A stretch of DNA of 64,000 nt from JASLCR01 sp964407405 (lineage in GTDB: Bacteria; Patescibacteriota; Saccharimonadia; Saccharimonadales; Saccharimonadaceae), in contig CAYOVH010000003.1 of the NCBI GenBank assembly GCA_964407405.1, positions 41,196 through 105,195 of the forward strand, given 5' to 3'. The notes under the pieces were generated by a model. That model saw only the letters and a program-made list of their open reading frames with translations, had not been told where the DNA came from and did no database searches. Position numbers and translations under genes: made by a program. Numbering within the stretch: the stretch's first letter is position 1; every line of letters starts with the position of its first letter. This document shows positions 50,152 to 59,625 of the stretch, in pieces.

Positions 50152-51312
50152 ATGACACGTGTCCCACTGGCAGAACAAATGCGTCCCAAAACTCTCAATG
50201 AAGTCATCGGGCAGACACACCTACTAGGTGACGCTGAAATATTGAAGCGAATCGTCAAGCAAAAAGAGCCAGTCAGCCTCATTCTCTGGGGGCCGCCGGG
50301 TACAGGCAAAACGACGCTGGCGAGAATCATCGCCCGTGAAGTCGATGCCGAATTTATCGAACTATCAGCCGTCACAAGCGGCAAAAAGGATGTTGAGAAA
50401 GTCATCGAGCATGCTAGACAAAACTGGAATCTAAAACTTCGTACTATTCTGTTTGTTGACGAAATCCATCGATTCAACAAGGCACAACAAGATGCGTTTT
50501 TGCCGCATGTCGAGTCGGGACTCATTACTCTCATCGGTGCCACGACCGAAAATCCGAGCTTTGAAGTCATCACACCACTCCTCAGCCGTACGCGAGTGCT
50601 CGTTTTGCAGCCACTGTCAAAAGACGAGATTATCACCATACTGAAAAAGGCACTCAAAGTACTCAAAAAGACTAAGCTCATCACACCAAAAGCCCTCGAC
50701 TATCTGGCCGAGCTCTCTAGCGGCGACGCCCGTGTGGCACTGGGCAATCTGGAGCTGGCGCTCAGCTTTGGCGAAAAAGTAACGCCGGAAATCATCAAAG
50801 CCGCAGCGCAAAAGAAAGTCCCGGGCTACGACAAAAAGGGCGACATGCACTACGATGTGGTTTCGGCATTCATAAAATCGATGCGCGGGTCGGACGTCAA
50901 AGCAACTCTCTACTATCTCAGCCGCATGATCGATGCTGGTGAAGACCCGAAATTTATCGCTCGCAGGATGGTAATCTTTGCCAGCGAGGATATCGGCTTA
51001 GCTGGCAACGGTGCACTGAGCCTGGCCGTTGCGACGTTTCAAGCTGTTGAGCGCGTCGGGTTGCCCGAAGCAAATTACAGCCTCTACCACTGCGCGGTTG
51101 CACTGGCCCGCAGCGAAAAATCACGTGAAATCGCCGAGCTAATGAGTGGCGCAAAAGCGCTCGCGGCTAAATATCCTGATGCACCTGTGCCGTTTCATGT
51201 CCGCAACGCGCCAACCTCACTCATGAAAGACCTCGGCTACGGCAAAGGGTACAAATGGCAGGCTGATTTCAAACACGAGAAAGGCTTTCTTCCCGAGGAA
51301 ATACCCGACTAG
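50152..51312 (+). CDS. rarA: Replication-associated recombination protein A (MgsA/RarA, AAA+ ATPase)
   Basis: A 386-aa clamp-loader-like ATPase acting at stalled forks. It has RPKTLNEVIGQTHLLG, Walker A GPPGTGKTT, Walker B LFVDEIHRFNKAQQD, sensor 1 GATTENPSFEV, arginine finger SRTRV, and the C-terminal MgsA domain (SAFIKSMRGSD, DAGEDPKFIARRMVI). I chose ATG 50152, 7 nt after TATAAT (50139-50144); the longer frame from 49948 overlaps the pilin gene and promoter. Confidence 0.96.
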   Translation: MTRVPLAEQMRPKTLNEVIGQTHLLGDAEILKRIVKQKEPVSLILWGPPGTGKTTLARIIAREVDAEFIELSAVTSGKKDVEKVIEHARQNWNLKLRTILFVDEIHRFNKAQQDAFLPHVESGLITLIGATTENPSFEVITPLLSRTRVLVLQPLSKDEIITILKKALKVLKKTKLITPKALDYLAELSSGDARVALGNLELALSFGEKVTPEIIKAAAQKKVPGYDKKGDMHYDVVSAFIKSMRGSDVKATLYYLSRMIDAGEDPKFIARRMVIFASEDIGLAGNGALSLAVATFQAVERVGLPEANYSLYHCAVALARSEKSREIAELMSGAKALAAKYPDAPVPFHVRNAPTSLMKDLGYGKGYKWQADFKHEKGFLPEEIPD

Positions 51313-52895
51313 TCTTCGGCCAGCAAGGCCGCTAGTACGCCATTTGTCCAACCAAATCCGTCTTGAAGCGGATATTCGCCGCCATTGCCAAGTCCTGATG
51401 CACCTTTGACATTGTATTTTTCCACTAGCCTGCGATCGCGATCAAATACCTTGAGATTGACCGCTATCCAGCGCTGCTTGATCTCTTCTGCCAAGGAGTG
51501 ATGCCCATAGTTTCTCAAGCCTTGTATCGCAATCCACTGGAGCGGTGCCCAGCCATTTGGCGCATCCCACTGCTGGCCATTGGTGGTCAGCGTACTGACG
51601 AGCCCGCCTGATTTCAGAAAATCCCGGTGTAGCCGCTCAGCCACTGCATCTGCTTGCTGTTTGGTCGCGATGCGTACGTACAGCGGATAAATCGCCGCTA
51701 GGCTCAGCTGCCCAGTGGGAGAATTATGATGAAAATTGTAGTCGACAAAAAATTGCTGACGGTCGTCCCAGCAGTATGCCTGAATCGCTTTTGCCCGGCG
51801 ATCGGCAAGGTTTTGAAACTTCCGTGCAAGCAGCGGACTTTTTATTAAACGATAGGTTTCGGCAATGGTGGCTTCCAGTTGATATAGCAAACAATTGAGG
51901 TCCACAGGCACAATGTCGGCTGTATGAATCGTCCTAATATCCATCGGATCAGTAAACCACCGCGAGCTAAAGTCCCACCCCGACTCCGCACCAGCACGCA
52001 GATGCAAATACAGCCGGTCAGCTTCACGATCTTTGGCCTCACTTGCCGTCGTTTCGTCTTCAGATAGTGATTCCGGTCGCGGTCGATTTTTGTTGTCGTA
52101 GTATCGATTGAGATACATGCCATTTGGCATTTGTACAACTCGCGCAAAAGCTCTGTGCTCTGCCTTGGCTAGCTTTAGCCGGCCTTTCATCCAAAACCGA
52201 TATTCGCTCAGCATGTACGGCAAATATTCGGCAAATACCCGCGTACGGCCCTTGTGGCCAGCGAGCAATCGCACCATATGGCTAAAAAATGGTGGCTGCG
52301 AACGGCTCAAGAAATACGTACGATTTGCCGTAGGAATGAAGCCAAATTTACGGATCATGTGCGCGTAATTTTTCATCATGTTTTCTATCATGTCCCACCG
52401 ACCATCAGCCGCCAGTCCTAGCATGATGAAATAACTGTCCCAATAAAACTGTTCCCGAAATCGGCCGCCCGGTACGACATACGGATGCGGCAAGGCGATC
52501 AGCGAACCGCGATTGAGACGGTTGCGATGCTCCAAGGTATCCCATAGTTGATGAATATGCTCCAAAACAGTTAGTGTCGTATCTGATACAAACTCCCGGC
52601 CTTTTTGCGGCGCAAATTCATAAAAGTGCCGGGATACAAACTCTCTCAAGTCAAAGTTTGGATCATTGCGTGCTAGTAAATATTCTTGCTGGATAGAACG
52701 CATACGGACCTTCGGTACCAAATCCACAAACGTCTTGCCATCACTATAGATACGACCATGCTGCACAGCGGCAAACAGCTCACCCAGCTCTTCGTCGGGA
52801 CTCTTGGCAGTACGCACAAGCAAGCCGGTAGTGCTGACAAGCGCCGACTTTAGCTTTTCATCACGCGGCAATCGAAAGGATATACGACCTGACAT
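51309..52895 (-). CDS. treA: Trehalase (glycoside hydrolase family 37-like)
   Basis: A 528-aa (alpha/alpha)6-barrel enzyme splitting trehalose to glucose. It has the two trehalase signatures, PGGRFREQFYWDSYF (~142) and QWDAPNGWAPLQ (~443), plus the catalytic-region ESGWDFSSRW. It has no signal peptide, so it would act on imported trehalose. A TATACT (52903-52908) ends 7 nt before the ATG. Its stop overlaps that of the convergent rarA. Confidence 0.93.
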   Translation of the reverse strand: MSGRISFRLPRDEKLKSALVSTTGLLVRTAKSPDEELGELFAAVQHGRIYSDGKTFVDLVPKVRMRSIQQEYLLARNDPNFDLREFVSRHFYEFAPQKGREFVSDTTLTVLEHIHQLWDTLEHRNRLNRGSLIALPHPYVVPGGRFREQFYWDSYFIMLGLAADGRWDMIENMMKNYAHMIRKFGFIPTANRTYFLSRSQPPFFSHMVRLLAGHKGRTRVFAEYLPYMLSEYRFWMKGRLKLAKAEHRAFARVVQMPNGMYLNRYYDNKNRPRPESLSEDETTASEAKDREADRLYLHLRAGAESGWDFSSRWFTDPMDIRTIHTADIVPVDLNCLLYQLEATIAETYRLIKSPLLARKFQNLADRRAKAIQAYCWDDRQQFFVDYNFHHNSPTGQLSLAAIYPLYVRIATKQQADAVAERLHRDFLKSGGLVSTLTTNGQQWDAPNGWAPLQWIAIQGLRNYGHHSLAEEIKQRWIAVNLKVFDRDRRLVEKYNVKGASGLGNGGEYPLQDGFGWTNGVLAALLAED

Positions 52896-52932
52896 ACTAC
52901 CCAGTATAGCTCGTCAAGCTTATGCCTAGCAA

Positions 52933-53748
52933 TCACTTGTCGTGATGATCATGATCAGCGATGTGGTGCGCGTCGTCTACGTGCGGCACCAATCGGTGTG
53001 CGCTTGTCGCCGCCAAGCCCACGACGACGATGCCGACAATGAGCACGACAGTCTGAATATCTGCCCAGCGGCCTCTTGGCTCGGCATGAATTGTCGGGAT
53101 GATATCACTTGCAGCGATGTAGATAAAGAATCCAGCAGTGATGGCCAGTAAAATACCGGTATCTATCGGCAGCGCATCGCCCAAGCCATACACCAACGCC
53201 GCACCGACCACTGTCGCTAGGGCACTTACTATATTTACCAATAGTACTGTATTTTTCTTCATGCCTTTTGACAGCATCAAGCCAAAATCACCGATTTCCT
53301 GTGGTATCTCATGTGCAGCAATCGCTAGCGCCGTAATAATACCGGTCGCCGGGCTTACCAAGAATGCTGCACCGATCGCTAGACCATCAATAAAATTGTG
53401 CACTGTATCACCTATCACGATCAGCGACGTCGTGCGTTTGCGACCTCCCGGTGCCTGATCGCCATCGTCGTGATGATGATGAAACCACGCCAAGCTACGC
53501 TCCAGCACAAAAAATCCGACGAATCCCATCAACGCTGCCAACATCACCTGGTCGCCAGCAGTTTGCTCGCTGGCTTCCGGCAAGAGGTCAAGAAACGCTG
53601 CCGCGAGCAAAGCTCCAGCTGCAAATGGCACTGCAAGTTTTTGTACTTTGGCAGCACCTTTTTTGCCATAAATCAAATATATACCACCAATCAATGATAG
53701 TAGACTTCCAGCTGTTACCACAGCCAAAAGAAGCAGCCAATTTTCCAT
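52933..53748 (-). CDS. ZIP-family metal (zinc) transporter
   Basis: The 271-aa product has eight helices with the metal site in helices IV-V (DTVHNFIDGLAIG, AIAAHEIPQEIGDF). A His-rich loop (FHHHHDDGDQ) and His-rich C-terminus (HVDDAHHIADHDHHDK) are also present. It imports Zn or a related ion. GGAG precedes the ATG. The 163-nt gap upstream holds a possible TACAAT promoter near 53866-53871 and no gene. Confidence 0.92.
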   Translation of the reverse strand: MENWLLLLAVVTAGSLLSLIGGIYLIYGKKGAAKVQKLAVPFAAGALLAAAFLDLLPEASEQTAGDQVMLAALMGFVGFFVLERSLAWFHHHHDDGDQAPGGRKRTTSLIVIGDTVHNFIDGLAIGAAFLVSPATGIITALAIAAHEIPQEIGDFGLMLSKGMKKNTVLLVNIVSALATVVGAALVYGLGDALPIDTGILLAITAGFFIYIAASDIIPTIHAEPRGRWADIQTVVLIVGIVVVGLAATSAHRLVPHVDDAHHIADHDHHDK

Positions 53749-53911
53749 AGTTTCTCCTTTTACTTTACAGTTAGGCTCTTGTTTTTATAAAAATGAATCG
53801 TCAAAATGAAGACACAATCTGCTGGTTCATATAAGATTTCGTGCTGATGAGCAGTTGCTGCACATTATTGTAGCAAACGATTTGGAAATATGGAATATCT
53901 AATCCTAAGTG

Positions 53912-55732
53912 CTACTTTGCAGCTCGCTTACGCGCGTTAGCGTCAAGATATCGTTTGCGAAGGCGTAGATTTTTTGGTGTTACTTCCAGCAGTTCGTCGT
54001 CTTCGATAAAATCAATACATTGCTCTAGGCTGAGATCGGTAAATGGCGTCAGCTGCACTACGCCGTCGCTACTACTGGAACGCATATTGGTCAGATGTTT
54101 GGCTTTACAGACGTTGATCTCCAGGTCTTCCTGACGACGGTTCATACCTACGATCATGCCGGCGTATACTTCGGTGGCTGGACCTACATATAACTCGCCG
54201 CGAGCTTCTGCTGCTTGCAACGCATACGGTGTGGTAGTACCGGCCTCAAAAGCAATCAACACGCCGTTGCGCGACTGTGGCAACTTACCACCAGTCGGCT
54301 GGTAACCATGCGGCAGACTATTCATAATCACCGTGCCTTTGGTGGCAGTAAGCAAGATATTGCGCAAACCGATAAGCGCTCTTGTGGGCAAAATATAATC
54401 CATGCGCGTCGTGCCACTGGCTGTAGTTTCCTGACCACGCATCTCGGCTCGACGCGTACCAAGCTCTTGGCTGATCGCGCCGACAAATTCTGCTCCAACT
54501 TCGATATATAGTTCTTCTACGGGCTCTTTTTCTACGCCATCTTCCTCAATTGTAACTACCTGTGGCCGTCCTACTTCAAATTCAAACCCTTCACGGCGTA
54601 ATGTTTCGATGAGTACGCTCAGGTGCAGCTCGCCACGCCCACTTACCGTAAAGCCAATACCGGTTTCTGCTACACGCAAGGAAACGTTGGTCTCCAACTC
54701 CTTCTTAAGTCTGTCGCCAATTTGCCTACTAGTGTTGAATTCCCCTTCACGGCCTTTCATTGGACTAGTGTTCGGCCCCAAATACATGCTAATTGTTGGT
54801 GCTTCGATTTCGATACCCGGCAAAGCTTCCGGCATATCCTTATCAGCAATCGTTTCACCAATATGAGCATCTGCAATACCAGTTAGTGCCACAATGTCGC
54901 CGGCCGAAGCCTCATCAACTTCCTCGCGATTCAGACCTCGATAGCCAAATACTTTTTCTATTCGACCATTCACTTGACTGCCATCACGCTTGATAAGTGT
55001 AATGTTTTGTCCACGCTTGGCGTGACCACGTGAAATACGGCCAATTGCATATTTGCCTACGAATGAGTCATATTGCAGACTAGTAACCAATAGTTGTAGA
55101 GCACCGTCGGTATTTACATCCGGAGCATTAATATCATTTATGATTGCTTCAAAAATCGGCATCAAATCTGCATGCTCGCTTGGGTTATCTGGCATAGACT
55201 TCCAAGCTTTTCCTTCGCGGCCAATTGCATAGTACACGGGATAGTGTAGCTGGCTATCATCGGTAGCAAGCTCCAAAAATAGATCTGCCAGCTCGTCCTC
55301 AACTTCGACGATTCGTCTGGCTGGTTTATCGATCTTGTTAATCACTACTACTGGCTTCAAGCCAAGCTCAAGCGCCTTTGTGAGCACAAATTTGGTTTGC
55401 GGCATTGGCCCTTCTTGAGCATCAACGATCAGCAGCACGCCATCGGCCATATTCAGCGTACGTTCTACCTCGCCAGAAAAATCAGCATGCCCTGGGGTAT
55501 CAATAATATTGATCTTGTAATCACCATGATAGATCGACGTCTGTTTGGCAGTGATCGTGATACCGCGCTCGTGTTCCTGATCACCAGAATCCATGATTAG
55601 TTCTTGGCTCATCTCAGCCTGATTGTCGCGAAACGTATTAGACTGCTTGAGCAATCCATCGACCATGGTCGTCTTGCCGTGGTCAACATGGGCTATAATA
55701 GCAATGTTTCGAATGTTTTTAGGATTTTTCAT
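53912..55732 (-). CDS. typA: Translational GTPase TypA/BipA
   Basis: A ~606-aa ribosome-binding GTPase. It has G1 AHVDHGKTT, G2 ERGITITAKQ, G3 DTPGHADF, G4 NKID, then EF-G-like domains III and V and the BipA C-terminal domain (GYQPTGGKLPQSRNGVLIAFE region). I chose ATG 55732 (MKNPKNIRNIAI); an in-frame ATG at 55780 would add 16 residues. Between the two is a hairpin GCCCA...TGGGC with a following ATTATTTT that could act on initiation. Confidence 0.94.
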   Translation of the reverse strand: MKNPKNIRNIAIIAHVDHGKTTMVDGLLKQSNTFRDNQAEMSQELIMDSGDQEHERGITITAKQTSIYHGDYKINIIDTPGHADFSGEVERTLNMADGVLLIVDAQEGPMPQTKFVLTKALELGLKPVVVINKIDKPARRIVEVEDELADLFLELATDDSQLHYPVYYAIGREGKAWKSMPDNPSEHADLMPIFEAIINDINAPDVNTDGALQLLVTSLQYDSFVGKYAIGRISRGHAKRGQNITLIKRDGSQVNGRIEKVFGYRGLNREEVDEASAGDIVALTGIADAHIGETIADKDMPEALPGIEIEAPTISMYLGPNTSPMKGREGEFNTSRQIGDRLKKELETNVSLRVAETGIGFTVSGRGELHLSVLIETLRREGFEFEVGRPQVVTIEEDGVEKEPVEELYIEVGAEFVGAISQELGTRRAEMRGQETTASGTTRMDYILPTRALIGLRNILLTATKGTVIMNSLPHGYQPTGGKLPQSRNGVLIAFEAGTTTPYALQAAEARGELYVGPATEVYAGMIVGMNRRQEDLEINVCKAKHLTNMRSSSSDGVVQLTPFTDLSLEQCIDFIEDDELLEVTPKNLRLRKRYLDANARKRAAK

Positions 55733-55782
55733 AAAATAATGCCCACTTTTAATTGGGCTCCTCTGGTTTGATGGTAACATAC

Positions 55783-57033
55783 CTAGCGTTGTTTTTCCAG
55801 ATATGCACGGGCTTGGCTGACAAGATAGAGCGAGCCTGTGATGATCACTACTTTTTCGGGACGTGCCAATAAGCCATCGACGCCCTGACGTACGTCTCTT
55901 TGGACAGATAGTGAGCGTATCCCTGCATTTTGCGCCAGAGCCTTTATCTCCTCTGCAGGGGGCGACTGTTTGGCAATGTCTTGTACTACCATAAACTCTG
56001 GAATGATAAGGTGACTGGCAAAACTACGCAGTGCCGCCATATTATCTACCAGCTTATACTCTGGAGCGTTGACGAAGCTTGCCATGGCCGCAGTCTGAGA
56101 GATGCCCATACCTTTCAGCGCGTTAGCAAGTGCCTGAAGTTTTTGAGGGCTATGAGCGCCGTCTAGGATCGCGAGCTTGTCTCCACATGGCAGCTGTTCG
56201 AGACGGCCAGGAGGCGTCTGCTTCATGGCATGCTCATATTGCTGATTGGTTAGTGGCGAAAGGCCATCTCGGTCCTGTACATACGAATAGACGGTCTTTG
56301 CAAGAGACCAATTGCGCTGCTGATACGTCGGCAGTTCGGATTGGAGCCGAGACGAAACGATATGCACCACGGCTTGCTGGGAGCGCGCATATTTGACGAT
56401 TGGGGTTGTCGCTTCAGCCGGTTGATCAATAAGAAACAACTGATTGCCCGGATGAATAATGCCGGCTTTTTGCAGCGCGATTTCTTTGATCGTATGACCT
56501 AGGATATGCGTGTGATCAAGCCCGATATCAGTGATGATGGCGATCTTGTCTGGTCGACGCGTTACATTTGAGCCATCAAGAAGTCCACCCATACCGGTCT
56601 CGACCACTGCATAATCGACCCGCTCTTTTTCGAATACCCAAAATGCAAATGCCATCATGACTTCAAAAAATGATGGTGTTACACGACTTGCTTCGACTTG
56701 CTCGAGAAATTCACTCGCATAGGCGAGATACAGCTCATCGGGCAGGACATCACCATCGATCTGTACACGCTCCTTGATAGAGGTGATATGCGGCGAGACA
56801 GTCAGGCCGGTTTTTTGGCCTGCTTCTTGCAACAAACCGCGAATAAAATAGCTTGTCGAGGTTTTTCCGGAAGTGCCAGCGACATGAATAACCCGCAACG
56901 TATCGTGCGGGTTGCCCAAGTGCTCCAATAATTTCGTGATAGTTGCGAGCGTATATGGTTTGGCCGCCAGTGACGGCTTGGGTACATACCGCAAAAAGGC
57001 AGTTTCTGCATCATGGACTGTTTTGTATTTCAT
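55783..57033 (-). CDS. folC: Folylpolyglutamate synthase/dihydrofolate synthase family protein
   Basis: A ~416-aa Mur-ligase-superfamily enzyme of the FolC type. It has IHVAGTSGKTSTSYFIRGLL (ATP loop), SPHITSIKERVQIDG, VETGMGGLLDGSN, TDIGLDHTHILG and ILDGAHSPQK. It glutamylates folates. I chose ATG 57033; the frame runs further up into tRNA-Ala, which cannot be coding. No other folate genes are in the window. Confidence 0.9.
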   Translation of the reverse strand: MKYKTVHDAETAFLRYVPKPSLAAKPYTLATITKLLEHLGNPHDTLRVIHVAGTSGKTSTSYFIRGLLQEAGQKTGLTVSPHITSIKERVQIDGDVLPDELYLAYASEFLEQVEASRVTPSFFEVMMAFAFWVFEKERVDYAVVETGMGGLLDGSNVTRRPDKIAIITDIGLDHTHILGHTIKEIALQKAGIIHPGNQLFLIDQPAEATTPIVKYARSQQAVVHIVSSRLQSELPTYQQRNWSLAKTVYSYVQDRDGLSPLTNQQYEHAMKQTPPGRLEQLPCGDKLAILDGAHSPQKLQALANALKGMGISQTAAMASFVNAPEYKLVDNMAALRSFASHLIIPEFMVVQDIAKQSPPAEEIKALAQNAGIRSLSVQRDVRQGVDGLLARPEKVVIITGSLYLVSQARAYLEKQR

Positions 57034-57056
57034 ACCTGGATAGTCCCTTTTATCAA

Positions 57057-57133
57057 TGGTGGAGCATAGCGGATTCGAACCGCTCACCTCTTCGCTGCCA
57101 GCGAAGCGCTCTAGCCAAATGAGCTAATGCCCC
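57057..57133 (-). tRNA. tRNA-Ala (anticodon GGC)
   Basis: 77 nt with CCA encoded. Acceptor GGGGCAT/ATGCTCC, D-loop ATTTGGCTA, anticodon stem CTTCG/CGAAG with loop CTGGCAG (GGC), T-loop TTCGAAT. The acceptor has one G-T pair. It lies 24 nt upstream of the folC ATG on the same strand. Confidence 0.95.
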
Positions 57134-57257
57134 ATATTTTCAGGAGGGGTTACCCCTCCGCCTTGCTTTGAAATGAATCCAAAGCTTACGGCTCCTCCCT
57201 CTAAAGCTCGCCTTACGGCTCGTGTTCCAATGCATGCAGACTATAGGTTATGGTAGC

Positions 57258-57471
57258 AAAAACTCGCCTTTATGACTAGAGGCGAGTCATTGATCAGCTG
57301 TTACGCGCCCACCCGGGGCACGGTGTTGGTGGAATGTTTATTTTATTAATCCGCATCGGTACCCCAATGCGTACCAGCCTACTGACTAGTATGTACCGTT
57401 CCAGCAAAAAGCGCAAGCGCAATACCTATTGTTATCTACGTAGCACAAATATCTTTACCATGGCAATATAA
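57258..57471 (-). ncRNA. Candidate ncRNA (or short-peptide transcript) upstream of tRNA-Ala
   Basis: Minus-strand TATATT (57466-57471), with TTTATG 16 nt before it, would start a ~200-nt transcript. It ends at a terminator ACTCGCCT / AGGCGAGT + TTTTT (57258-57287). The transcript can form several hairpins (CGCAT/ATGCG, GCGCTTGCGC). It contains a 20-codon frame MRINKINIPPTPCPGWARNS after GGGG. I could not match it to 6S, SRP, tmRNA or RNase P RNA. The rest of 57134-57583 holds GGAGGGG/CCCCTCC and a CTTACGGCTC direct repeat but no gene. Confidence 0.35.
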
Positions 57472-57583
57472 TATGTTGTATCCTCGCATAAATACACTTT
57501 TTGTGCTTAAATAGAACTGTTCAGAAGCTATGTTCACACTTGGTCTCTCTGAAAAAATAACTAAATAAGGAGAAACCAATCCA

Positions 57584-57892
57584 ATGGCTTCACAAAATCT
57601 TTTCATAGGCAGCCTTGCCTATGCAACAACTGACGACACGCTCAAAGCGTTCTTTGAGCAGGTCGGCCCTGTCGCGAGTGCTCGCGTCATTACTGACCGC
57701 GAGAGCGGACGATCGAAAGGCTTCGGCTTCGTCGAAATGGAAAACGACGACGACAACCAAAAAGCTATCGACCAGCTCAACGGTAAAGAGCTTGATGGCC
57801 GTGCTATCAACGTCGGCTTGGCTCGTCCAAAAGAAGACCGTCCACAGCGCGACGGTAACGGCGGCGGTTCATTCCGTCAGCGCAGCTGGTAA
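57584..57892 (+). CDS. RRM-domain RNA-binding protein
   Basis: The 102-aa product has one RNA recognition motif with RNP2 (LFIGSLAY, residues 6-13) and RNP1 (KGFGFVEM, ~45-52). A short Arg/Gly-rich tail (RPQRDGNGGGSFRQRSW) follows. Such proteins are common cold-inducible RNA chaperones in bacteria. TAAGGAG lies upstream with a long leader. A terminator follows. Confidence 0.93.
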   Translation: MASQNLFIGSLAYATTDDTLKAFFEQVGPVASARVITDRESGRSKGFGFVEMENDDDNQKAIDQLNGKELDGRAINVGLARPKEDRPQRDGNGGGSFRQRSW

Positions 57893-57908
57893 AGAGGTGC
57901 AACGACAG

Positions 57909-57935
57909 AATAGTCCCAGGAAACTGGGACTATTC
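57909..57935. terminator. Terminator after the RRM gene
   Basis: 11-bp stem AATAGTCCCAG / CTGGGACTATT with tetraloop GAAA, followed by CTTATTT. Between convergent genes. Confidence 0.88.
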
Positions 57936-57940
57936 TTATT

Positions 57941-58312
57941 TCACCCAAACAACGGCGAGCGTACCCAATCTTGGCCCAAATTAAACCAACTATTAAGCAG
58001 TCCGTAGCCGTTGAGCAGCCAAATGGTCACGACTACCACCAATGCAGTAAGTATAAATGTGACGGTTTTGACCGACCAATGTTGCCGCTTGACCCATTCA
58101 TTCCACGCATCATATTTATCGCGTCCATACCTAAGCAACCGTGCTGCCCAAGGAAACTCACGAGCCAAGATAGCCAAGCCCGCAAATACGATCAACCAGC
58201 CCGGACCAGGATATGGAATAGCGATAACACCGACGACGAGCACGACGCCGCCAGCTAGTCCTGTGGCAAATTTTTGCACGCGGCGCTGCTTCTTAGCCTC
58301 ATCGCTACTCAT
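57941..58312 (-). CDS. PGPGW-domain membrane protein (TIGR02611-like)
   Basis: A 123-aa protein with the motif YPGPGWLIVFAGLAILA in its first hairpin of helices (~17-50) and a third helix at ~83-101. This family is typical of actinobacteria; function is unknown. It overlaps the upstream pyrophosphatase gene by ATGA. Confidence 0.85.
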   Translation of the reverse strand: MSSDEAKKQRRVQKFATGLAGGVVLVVGVIAIPYPGPGWLIVFAGLAILAREFPWAARLLRYGRDKYDAWNEWVKRQHWSVKTVTFILTALVVVVTIWLLNGYGLLNSWFNLGQDWVRSPLFG

Positions 58313-58860
58313 AGTGCCTGCAAGAAGCTCCGTATTTCGGCAAACGGTTTGATAGTCATGTAATACTCGTCATATTCGGGTTCGCTTAATTCTGCTGCCG
58401 TACGGCCCTCGGCACCATCAATCTCAAAAATTCTGTCAAAACCATACCCGCTCGCTCCACGTGGATGATCGGCTACTTGGCCTTGTACTGCACCACTAAA
58501 AATCTTTAGCTCATGGCCGTCAAAATAGCCAAATGTACATCTGCCTTCTGCCCGCCGATTTTCAAATCCATCCAGCATCCGGCACATTTTTTCTAACCCA
58601 TCTTCTGCCTCTACAAAAAACTTCACGAATGCACCCGGCAGCTCGCCCCATGCTTCGTAGACAAACGAAACGTCTTCAACCAACACCGGCCTGCCTATTT
58701 GGCCATATGCCTGACGAACCTTATGCCCTACCAACTCTGCAGGATTAAGTGTTTGTATCTCGTCCAGCTCAGCTGGTTCATGAGCAACATCCATACCAAT
58801 ATGCCTTGAAAAACGCTCTGCCTTATCTGCATTACCCGTTACAAATACCACGTCTTTCAT
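58309..58860 (-). CDS. Non-canonical purine NTP pyrophosphatase (HAM1/RdgB-like)
   Basis: A 183-aa ITPase-family enzyme removing dITP/XTP. It has VTGNADKAERF (T/SxNxxK), the catalytic LVEDVSF, LPGAFVKFF, and GYGFDRIFEIDG. A TATACT (58870-58875) ends 9 nt before the ATG. Confidence 0.9.
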   Translation of the reverse strand: MKDVVFVTGNADKAERFSRHIGMDVAHEPAELDEIQTLNPAELVGHKVRQAYGQIGRPVLVEDVSFVYEAWGELPGAFVKFFVEAEDGLEKMCRMLDGFENRRAEGRCTFGYFDGHELKIFSGAVQGQVADHPRGASGYGFDRIFEIDGAEGRTAAELSEPEYDEYYMTIKPFAEIRSFLQAL

Positions 58861-58881
58861 ATACTAATTAGTATACCAGCA

Positions 58882-59625
58882 TTACCTTGTGCGGCGGCGC
58901 AATGTCAGGCTAGCCAACACAAGTGACGCAACGATGAATACCACAACTACCCATACGTCCCGCCACATCTCATTAGTGATATCGGTGTGCTTTGTTACAA
59001 GATTAAGCGCATCGACCGCATAGGTTAATGGCAAACCATAGGCTATGTTTTCGAGAATGTTAGGGAGTGCTGCCAGCGGTACAAATAGGCCGCACACCAG
59101 AAGCTGAGGGAATATAAAGGCTGGCATAAACTGCACCGCCTGAAATTCCGTACGAGCAAATGCACTCACGAGTAAGCCTAGCCCAACGCCCAGTATCGTA
59201 TCGATCATCGCTACCATAATGACAAACCATTGCGGGCCCATTACCTCCATACCCAGCACATATATTACAAACGTGCTTGTGATCAAGGATTGGATACTAC
59301 CAAATAGTGCAAAACTGATCGCATAGCCAGCAATAATATCACTTTTTGCAATCCGCGAAGCCATTAGCCGTTCCATCGTGCCGCTATTTCGCTCGCGCAG
59401 CGTCGTTATGCTGGTGATAAGAAACATGATAACAAACGGAAATACGCCAAGTAGAGCCGGTGCTATCATAGTAAACAAAGCCGTATTGTCAGAGAACACC
59501 CAGTAGAGCAAACTCATCAGCAAAACCGGTGCGAGGAGCATCAATGCTATAGTTCGTGGATCGTGGAGTAGCTGTAGTAAGATACGTTTTGCCGTCGCCG
59601 TCGTGACACGTAGATGATACATCAT
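58882..59625 (-). CDS. ABC-2 type transporter permease
   Basis: A 247-aa six-helix permease (LMSLLYWVF, RERNSGTMERLMASRI between helices, PQLLVCGLFVPL). It pairs with the ATPase encoded just upstream (4-nt overlap). It probably exports a drug or lipid-like compound. Confidence 0.92.
   Translation of the reverse strand: MMYHLRVTTATAKRILLQLLHDPRTIALMLLAPVLLMSLLYWVFSDNTALFTMIAPALLGVFPFVIMFLITSITTLRERNSGTMERLMASRIAKSDIIAGYAISFALFGSIQSLITSTFVIYVLGMEVMGPQWFVIMVAMIDTILGVGLGLLVSAFARTEFQAVQFMPAFIFPQLLVCGLFVPLAALPNILENIAYGLPLTYAVDALNLVTKHTDITNEMWRDVWVVVVFIVASLVLASLTLRRRTR

Noticed and set aside
57258..57471. 6S, SRP, tmRNA or RNase P RNA between tRNA-Ala and the RRM gene
   Set aside because: None of the conserved core sequences I know is present; kept only as an unnamed candidate.
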